64,000 nt of DNA from Streptomyces sp. Ncost-T10-10d (GTDB taxonomy: Bacteria; Actinomycetota; Actinomycetes; Streptomycetales; Streptomycetaceae), in the NCBI RefSeq assembly GCF_900091955.1, contig NZ_FMDF01000207.1:124001-188000 (forward strand), given 5' to 3'. Positions 59,158-64,000 of this stretch are shown piece after piece. The number at the start of each line of letters is the position of its first letter. The first letter of the stretch is position 1. The translations under genes and the position numbers were made by a program. Under the pieces are notes generated by a model that saw nothing but the letters and a program-made list of their open reading frames with translations, was not told the origin of the DNA and searched no databases.

Positions 59158-60297
59158 CTACGCGGCATACGGATTGCTGATGATGTGCCGCCGGTGCGCC
59201 GTGGCCAGCACCCGCTCCGGAAACTGCGGGCCGGCGACGTAGTGACGGCCTTTCGTCCGGCCCACGGCCGTCAGCAACTCCGCCTTGGTGAGTGCCTGCA
59301 GATCCCGCGTGGCCTGCTGCGTGTTGATCGCTTCGGCCTTCTCGTACCGGCTGCGCCGCACCCGGCCGACCATGGCCACCTCGTGCAGCGCGGTGACCTG
59401 CCGCTCCGTAACTCCGTGCGTACCTGTCTCCTCCATCAGTTGCATCCAGCAGTCGTTGGAACGGTCGACACGGTGCTGCACCCGCTGAGTCTGCTGGTGG
59501 TAGGCGAGCAGATTGAATTTGATCCAGGGCAAGGTGTCGCGCTCCGGCGACCAGACCGGCCCTCCGACCTCTCGCAGCACTTTGTAGTACTCCCAGGTAT
59601 TTCCGGGCATGCCCAGCCATTCCTCGATCGAGGAGAACTCGGGGGCGAGAACGCCCCCGCGTGCGATGAGAAGGGTCTGCAGCGAGCGGGACATGCGGCC
59701 ATTGCCGTCAGGCCAGGGGTGAATCTTCACCAGGTTCAGGTGGGCCATGGCTGCACGGAGCAGGACATGACTGTCCAGGTCGCCTTCGTTGAGCCAGTCC
59801 ACGAGCTCGCTCATGAGCCCGGGAACCCACTCCTGGTCAGGGCCTTCGTAATCGGTGGCGAGCTCGTCGCCCGGTGCGGTGATGCGGATCGAGGTCCTGC
59901 GCCACTGCCCGGCGAGCTTGCGGGGATGGTGATGCCCCTGGAGCATCCAGTGCAGGCTGTTGAGGAGTTCCTTGCTGTAGCGGAAATCGGTCACGTCATG
60001 AAGCGACTGGATGTACGTCATGGCCTGTTGGTAGGCCAGCGTCTCCGCCCTGTTCTCATCACTGGCCTCGACCTCGCGTTCGCCGTCCATCAAGTCGGCG
60101 ACATCCGCGACATCGACCCTGTAGCCCTCGATCGTGTTCGACGCCGCGATGGCGCTGGCCGTCAGGGCCTTGCGCAGATCAAGGGTCCACTTCATCGGAG
60201 CCTGCTGCACCGCATGGCGCAGCTGTTCGCGCAGGCCGTTGATCTGCTCCAGGACCTGAAGGTCGACCGATTCCAGGCTTGGCATCTCGTACAGCAT
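59158..60297 (-). CDS. Fic-family protein
   Basis: 379 residues from ATG 60297; ATG 60324 is also possible. The Fic core motif is KIHPWPDGNGRMSRSLQTLL, equivalent to HPFxDGNGRxxR. The N-terminal inhibitory helix motif is intact: ASNTIEGYRV, in which S/T-x-x-x-E-G/N places the Glu into the active site. The C-terminal winged-helix region (VTERQVTALHEVAMVGRVRR, QATRDLQALTKAELL) may bind DNA. It transfers AMP or another nucleotide onto target proteins and is held inactive by the Glu. There is no adjacent antitoxin, consistent with self-inhibition. Confidence 0.92.
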   Translation of the reverse strand: MLYEMPSLESVDLQVLEQINGLREQLRHAVQQAPMKWTLDLRKALTASAIAASNTIEGYRVDVADVADLMDGEREVEASDENRAETLAYQQAMTYIQSLHDVTDFRYSKELLNSLHWMLQGHHHPRKLAGQWRRTSIRITAPGDELATDYEGPDQEWVPGLMSELVDWLNEGDLDSHVLLRAAMAHLNLVKIHPWPDGNGRMSRSLQTLLIARGGVLAPEFSSIEEWLGMPGNTWEYYKVLREVGGPVWSPERDTLPWIKFNLLAYHQQTQRVQHRVDRSNDCWMQLMEETGTHGVTERQVTALHEVAMVGRVRRSRYEKAEAINTQQATRDLQALTKAELLTAVGRTKGRHYVAGPQFPERVLATAHRRHIISNPYAA

Positions 60298-60303
60298 GAC
60301 GCA

Positions 60304-60324
60304 ATGATACCCAGTTCCTATCAT
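60304..60324 (-). promoter_or_regulatory. Dyad upstream of the Fic gene
   Basis: ATGATA and TATCAT, 6-base arms separated by 9 bases, directly before the chosen Fic start. It may be an operator; the C-terminal winged helix of the Fic protein is one candidate reader. Confidence 0.35.
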
Positions 60325-60353
60325 CCCTCGCTCGGTGCGCCCTCGCGGCCCCG

Positions 60354-60764
60354 TCAGGAGTTGGACCACCCTCGTCGGCAGAGGACGAGGCGGTACCCGT
60401 CCGGGTCCTCCACGGTGACGCCCCACTCGTTCCAGTACGGATTCGGCGACGGGACCCGCTTGCCGCCGTGCCCCTCCAGCCGGTCCACCATCCCCTCCGG
60501 CACCGGCCCGTCCAGATACAGGACGAGCAGGTCCTCGTCGGTGGGGCGGGGGTCGGTGGGATGGTCCCCGCCGTGGACGAGTTCGAGGTGCCAGGACGCG
60601 TCCGGGTGTCCCACCATCAGGAGGTCGTGTGTGCCGGGCTCCCGCTCCGCTCCGGCGCGGTACAGGACGTTCAGCCCGAGGCCGTCCGCCCAGAACCGCT
60701 CGGCTGCGGCGAGGTCCCGGGACGGTCGGGCGATGCGGACGTGGGGCTGTCCGGTGAACGGCAT
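60354..60764 (-). CDS. VOC-family protein (glyoxalase-like)
   Basis: 136 residues, ATG eight bases after AGGAG. It begins MPFTGQPHVRIARPSRDLA, then AAERFWADGLGLNVLYRAG, with WHLELVHGGD in the middle and YWNEWGVTVEDPDGYRLVLC at the end, a complete single VOC module. The His and Glu (HVRIARP, VEDPDGYRLVL) match metal ligands. Substrate unknown. Confidence 0.9.
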   Translation of the reverse strand: MPFTGQPHVRIARPSRDLAAAERFWADGLGLNVLYRAGAEREPGTHDLLMVGHPDASWHLELVHGGDHPTDPRPTDEDLLVLYLDGPVPEGMVDRLEGHGGKRVPSPNPYWNEWGVTVEDPDGYRLVLCRRGWSNS

Positions 60765-60891
60765 GGTGGGGCTCCTGCCCGACAGCGGCACGCCCTGCGC
60801 GTGCCCCGGCCCGCAGCGTAGGCGGACGGTGCCCTCGTCCGCATCGGACCCGGTTCCCGGTCCCGGGTCGTACGCCTCTCCGCCGCCCGGC

Positions 60892-61167
60892 CTACAACTG
60901 CCTCAGCACCTCGTCGAACGCCTCGCTCCAGCCCGCCTCCGCGCCCCAGTTGTCCTCCGCCCTCGACAGGAGCAGGACCCCGGCGGGCACACCGGCCACC
61001 GCGTAGGCGGCGAGCTTGTGGTGGCCGTCCAGGACGGCGGCGACCAGGAAGCGCTCGGGGAACTCGGCCAGCGCGAACAGGGCGCTCCAGATGTCGTCCA
61101 CACGCGAGCGCCGTGTCCAGGCGCGCCCGTGTGGTGCCGCCCATGCCCCCCACCCCGCCCCGCTCAC
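60892..61167 (-). CDS. Small protein, unknown, possibly a gene fragment
   Basis: 91 residues from GTG 61167. The middle reads LAEFPERFLVAAVLDGHHKL, then AAYAVAGVPAGVLLLSRAED, which recalls the ParB-like DGHHR/K motif of longer proteins. The N-terminal 25 residues look like random sequence, so the gene may be a C-terminal remnant. It begins directly after the DUF6126 gene. Confidence 0.45.
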   Translation of the reverse strand: MSGAGWGAWAAPHGRAWTRRSRVDDIWSALFALAEFPERFLVAAVLDGHHKLAAYAVAGVPAGVLLLSRAEDNWGAEAGWSEAFDEVLRQL

Positions 61168-61168
61168 T

Positions 61169-61309
61169 TCACTTCTCGGCGTGCTCGCCGACGTAGAACA
61201 GGATCCAGATGAAGCCCGCGAAGAGATGCGTGGCGAAGACGTAGACGAAGACGCGCAGGGCGACGCCGCGCTCCTTCCAGCGCTCGCTCTCGCCGCCGCT
61301 CCCGCTCAC
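61169..61309 (-). CDS. DUF6126-family small membrane protein
   Basis: 46 residues from GTG 61309, seven bases after GGAGG. The sequence ERWKERGVALRVFVYVFATH, then LFAGFIWILFYVGEHAEK, is a single-helix membrane protein of the type usually found next to an HTH gene in Streptomyces. No HTH gene lies next to it here. Confidence 0.75.
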   Translation of the reverse strand: MSGSGGESERWKERGVALRVFVYVFATHLFAGFIWILFYVGEHAEK

Positions 61310-61467
61310 AGCCCCGCCTCCGTCCGGTGCGGTCCGCGACCGGCCCGCGGGTTCCATCCAGGGTACACACGGCCCCGATCCCTCCCCGGCGGAATAGGTC
61401 AGAGGGGCGCCCCGTTGTAGGGTGTGTTCAGATAGTTCAAGGTTCAACAAATCTGGAGGCGGGCGCC

Positions 61468-62556
61468 ATGGAGTTCGGGATCTTCACCGTCGGAGACGTC
61501 ACCACCGACCCGACGACCGGCAGGACACCGAGCGAGCACGAGCGGATCAAGGCCACCATCGCCATCGCCCAGAAGGCCGAGGAGGTCGGACTGGACGTCT
61601 TCGCGACCGGTGAGCACCACAACCCGCCGTTCGTCCCGTCCTCCCCGACGACCACGCTCGGCTACATCGCCGCCCGCACCGACCACATCATCCTGTCCAC
61701 GTCCACGACGCTGATCACCACCAACGACCCGGTGAAGATCGCCGAGGACTACGCGACGCTCCAGCACCTCGCGGACGGCCGCGTCGACCTGATGATGGGC
61801 CGCGGCAACACCGGACCGGTCTACCCCTGGTTCGGCAAGGACATCCGCCAGGGCATCCCGCTCGCCATCGAGAACTACGCCCTGCTGCACAAGCTGTGGC
61901 GCGAGGACGTCGTCGACTGGGAGGGCAAGTTCCGTACGCCCCTGCAGTCCTTCACCGCGACCCCGCGCCCGCTGGACGGCGTCCCGCCGTTCGTCTGGCA
62001 CGGCTCCATCCGCTCCCCGGAGATCGCGGAGCAGGCCGCGTACTACGGGGACGGCTTCTTCCACAACAACATCTTCTGGCCCATCGAGCACACCAAGAAG
62101 ATGGTGAACCTCTACCGGCAGCGGTACGCGCACTACGGGCACGGCACCGCCGAGCAGGCCATCGTCGGCCTCGGCGGCCAGGTGTTCATGCGGAAGAACT
62201 CGCAGGACGCGGTACGGGAGTTCCGCCCGTACTTCGACAACGCACCGGTCTACGGTCACGGCCCTTCCCTGGAGGACTTCTCCCAGCAGACCCCGCTGAC
62301 CGTCGGCTCCCCGCAGGAGGTCATCGAGCGGACCCTGTCCTTCCGGGATGCCGTCGGCGACTACCAGCGCCAGCTGTTCCTGATGGACCACGCGGGACTG
62401 CCGCTGAAGACGGTCCTGGAGCAGCTCGACATCCTCGGCGAGGAGGTCGTCCCGGTGCTGCGCAAGGAGTTCGCCAACCTGCGGCCGGCCGGGGTCCCGG
62501 ACTCCGCCCCCGTACACCCGGCCGTCGCCGCCCGCACGGCCACGAAGGAGGCCTGA
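61468..62556 (+). CDS. LLM-class flavin-dependent oxidoreductase
   Basis: 362 residues, ATG after TGGAGG. The luciferase-like barrel reads MEFGIFTVGDVTTDP, ATGEHHNPPFVPSSP, DLMMGRGNTGPVYPWFG and YGDGFFHNNIFWP, a typical monooxygenase of the FMNH2/F420 group. A partner NADPH-dependent FMN reductase gene follows five bases downstream, so FMNH2 is the likely cofactor. Upstream, GTTCA occurs twice and TTCAAC once between 61429 and 61447, a possible regulator or promoter element. Confidence 0.92.
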   Translation: MEFGIFTVGDVTTDPTTGRTPSEHERIKATIAIAQKAEEVGLDVFATGEHHNPPFVPSSPTTTLGYIAARTDHIILSTSTTLITTNDPVKIAEDYATLQHLADGRVDLMMGRGNTGPVYPWFGKDIRQGIPLAIENYALLHKLWREDVVDWEGKFRTPLQSFTATPRPLDGVPPFVWHGSIRSPEIAEQAAYYGDGFFHNNIFWPIEHTKKMVNLYRQRYAHYGHGTAEQAIVGLGGQVFMRKNSQDAVREFRPYFDNAPVYGHGPSLEDFSQQTPLTVGSPQEVIERTLSFRDAVGDYQRQLFLMDHAGLPLKTVLEQLDILGEEVVPVLRKEFANLRPAGVPDSAPVHPAVAARTATKEA

Positions 62557-62561
62557 CCACC

Positions 62562-63215
62562 GTGTTCGCCACCGAGCCCCTGAGGATCGTCGCCGTATCG
62601 GCCGGGCTCAGCCAGCCGTCCTCGACCCGGCTGCTGGCCGAGCGGCTGGCCGGCGCCGCCCGCGAGCGCCTGATGGCCGAGCAGGACCGCACGGTCGAGG
62701 TCCGGTTGATCGATCTGCGCGACCTGGCCGTCGACATCGCCAACCACTTGGTCACCGGTTTCCCGCCCAGCACCCTGGACGAGGCGATCAAGGAGGTGAC
62801 GGAGGCGGACGGCCTGATCGCCGTCTCGCCCGTCTTCACCGCGTCGTACAGCGGACTGTTCAAGTCGTTCTTCGACCTGATCGACAACACGGCGCTGACC
62901 GGCAAGCCCGTCGTCATCGCGGCGACGGGCGGCACCGCCCGCCACTCCCTCGTCCTGGAACACGCGATGCGTCCGCTCTTCGCCTATCTGCGGGCCACCG
63001 TCGTACCGACCTCCGTGTACGCGGCATCGGAGGACTGGGGCTCGTCCGGCGACGAGTACACCGACGGCCTGCCGTCCCGCATCCGGCGCGCGGGCGGCGA
63101 GCTCGCGACCATGATCACGGGCGGCCGGGCGGCCTCCGGGGCGTCGAGGGCGCTCGGGCTCGACGGCGAGGTCGTGCCGTTCGAGCAGCAACTCGCCGAC
63201 CTCCGGCTGGACTGA
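62562..63215 (+). CDS. NADPH-dependent FMN reductase
   Basis: 217 residues from GTG 62562. LRIVAVSAGLSQPSSTRLLA is the flavin-phosphate loop, followed by ADGLIAVSPVFTASYSGLFK and GKPVVIAATGGTARHS, all diagnostic of the flavodoxin-like FMN reductases. It supplies reduced FMN to the monooxygenase encoded just upstream, as in SsuE/SsuD-type pairs. Confidence 0.93.
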   Translation: MFATEPLRIVAVSAGLSQPSSTRLLAERLAGAARERLMAEQDRTVEVRLIDLRDLAVDIANHLVTGFPPSTLDEAIKEVTEADGLIAVSPVFTASYSGLFKSFFDLIDNTALTGKPVVIAATGGTARHSLVLEHAMRPLFAYLRATVVPTSVYAASEDWGSSGDEYTDGLPSRIRRAGGELATMITGGRAASGASRALGLDGEVVPFEQQLADLRLD

Positions 63216-63269
63216 GGGGACCCGCCGCTCGAAGTCCTGTCCGGTTTGATTAGAGTTGATCCGAAAGAT

Positions 63270-63298
63270 GCGTCGTGCGGGGTTTTCTCGCACGACGC
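63270..63298 (+). promoter_or_regulatory. Hairpin between FMN reductase and stress protein genes
   Basis: GCGTCGTGCG and its complement form a 10-base stem around a 9-base GGGTTTTCT loop, 37 bases before the next start. It is either the terminator of the oxidoreductase operon or a structured leader of the stress gene. Confidence 0.5.
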
Positions 63299-63334
63299 CT
63301 CTGCGCACTGAGCCGAACCGAGCTGGAGGCAGAG

Positions 63335-63757
63335 ATGGGCAGGATCGTGGTGGGCGTTGACGGCTCCGAGTCGTCGATCAAGGCACTGCACTGGGCCGTA
63401 CGCCAGGCGGAACTGACCGGTGACACGGTGGAGGCCGTCAACAGCTGGGAGTACCCCGCGACCAGCTGGGCGTCCATGATGCCGGGCATGCCGGAGGACT
63501 TCGACCCGCAGGCGGTGGCGACCGTGTCCCTCACCGAGGCACTGGAGGAGGCCCTGGGCGCCGAGGGCGCGGCGGCGGTCAGCAAGGTCGTGGTGATCGG
63601 CAACCCGGCCCAGGCCCTGCTGGAACGCGCCAAGGGCGCGAACCTGCTGGTCGTCGGGGCTCGAGGCTACAGCGGCTTCAAGGCGACCCTGCTCGGCTCG
63701 GTCAGCCTCCATGTCACCCAGCACGCACCGTGCCCGGTGACGGTCGTTCGCGACTGA
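63335..63757 (+). CDS. Universal stress protein (UspA family)
   Basis: 140 residues, ATG after TGGAGG. It begins RIVVGVDGSESSIKALHWAV and has the ATP-binding pattern GARGYSGFKATLLGSVS (G-2x-G-9x-G-S) near the C-terminus, with VTQHAPCPVTVVRD at the end. ATP-type UspA proteins bind ATP and help cells survive starvation and oxidative stress. Confidence 0.94.
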   Translation: MGRIVVGVDGSESSIKALHWAVRQAELTGDTVEAVNSWEYPATSWASMMPGMPEDFDPQAVATVSLTEALEEALGAEGAAAVSKVVVIGNPAQALLERAKGANLLVVGARGYSGFKATLLGSVSLHVTQHAPCPVTVVRD

Positions 63758-63773
63758 CCGCAACCGCGTGACA

Positions 63774-63814
63774 CATGAGGACGGGCCCGCGCCCCGCGCG
63801 GGCCCGTCCTCATG
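63774..63814. terminator. Perfect 19-base hairpin terminator
   Basis: CATGAGGACGGGCCCGCGC and its exact complement, with a 3-base loop, just after the UspA stop. It lies between convergent genes and can serve both. Confidence 0.85.
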
Positions 63815-63866
63815 TCGGCGCGGGCACCCGCACCTCCCCGCGCCCTCGGATGCGACGGGAGAGCGC

Positions 63867-64000
63867 TCACGTCTTCTCTCGCGTGTAGAAGATGTAGAAG
63901 GTGGTGATGAACATCCCGAGGCCGACCGCAAGTCCCAGCGCCGAGGACCGCAGCACGCTCGAATCGGTCAGCCCGACCAGCAGGCCGATCGCCGCGGCTG
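63867..64000 (-). CDS. C-terminal part of a small membrane protein (runs off window)
   Basis: The open frame reads AAAIGLLVGLTDSSVLRSSA, then LGLAVGLGMFITTFYIFYTR and EKT before a TGA. Two hydrophobic segments indicate a membrane protein; the N-terminus is beyond the right edge. Confidence 0.65.
   Translation of the reverse strand, partial: AAAIGLLVGLTDSSVLRSSALGLAVGLGMFITTFYIFYTREKT

Noticed and set aside
1..64000. tRNA, rRNA, insertion sequence, prophage or CRISPR array
   Set aside because: I read both strands for cloverleaf-type TTCGA arms, transposase motifs, integrase motifs and regularly spaced repeats and found none that hold up.

Overview
The window is chromosomal DNA from a high-GC actinomycete, almost certainly a Streptomyces. 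GC at third codon positions is very high. GTG and TTG starts follow GGAGG-type ribosome sites. Several families are typical of the genus: a CYP157-like P450 without ExxR, DUF397 genes beside an XRE/DUF5753 regulator, a SAV_915 protein, DUF6126, DUF1876, a MAB_1171c-type membrane protein and PP2C/SpoIIE phosphatases. I saw no rRNA, tRNA, insertion sequence, prophage or CRISPR array.

Layout. 1-2.8 kb: the tail of a CYP157-like P450 (conservon-type context), a second P450 and an enoyl-CoA hydratase. 2.9-6.2 kb: a decayed patch with a sigma-factor stub, two tandem secreted CAP-domain genes, a response-regulator stub and a kinase-less DUF4118 sensor. 6.4-12.6 kb: a VOC protein, then a two-component pair facing an ABC exporter operon. 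12.6-17.8 kb: HAD phosphatase, phosphoribosyltransferase, secreted S33 peptidase, duplicated DUF397 genes with their XRE regulator, and two small divergent genes. 17.9-22.9 kb: AhpD-like protein, a two-subunit CrcB fluoride channel operon, an SDR and a Tat-exported phosphoesterase. 22.9-26.1 kb: DEAD-box helicase, cold-shock protein, MerR regulator and a candidate small RNA. 26.2-29.3 kb: an XRE / ImmA-type metallopeptidase / membrane protein / PAP2-like operon.

29.3-46 kb: a cytochrome-b/molybdopterin oxidoreductase pair, a membrane glycosyltransferase-like protein, two GNAT enzymes, a PAS-GAF-PP2C phosphatase, a peroxiredoxin, a first NfeD/flotillin pair, a KhtTU-like cation/proton antiporter, a MarR regulator with its operator, and a BlaI/M56 pair divergent from a terB gene across a TACA/TGTA operator. 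46-57.4 kb: a PucR-type regulator and a four-gene set (OB-fold membrane protein, large flotillin, a 1657-residue DUF3686/AAA+ ATPase, a TrkA-N channel-like protein), which I read as one membrane-stress system. 57.4-64 kb: gene remnants, a tryptophanyl-tRNA synthetase behind a classical Trp-Trp leader-peptide attenuator, a Fic protein, small genes, a flavin monooxygenase/FMN reductase pair and a universal stress protein.

Most of the window concerns stress, envelope and redox functions rather than a biosynthetic cluster. The best second looks are the flotillin/ATPase/channel operon, the XRE-ImmA-membrane-PAP2 operon, the trpS attenuator and the small RNA. Functions are read from motifs without database searches.
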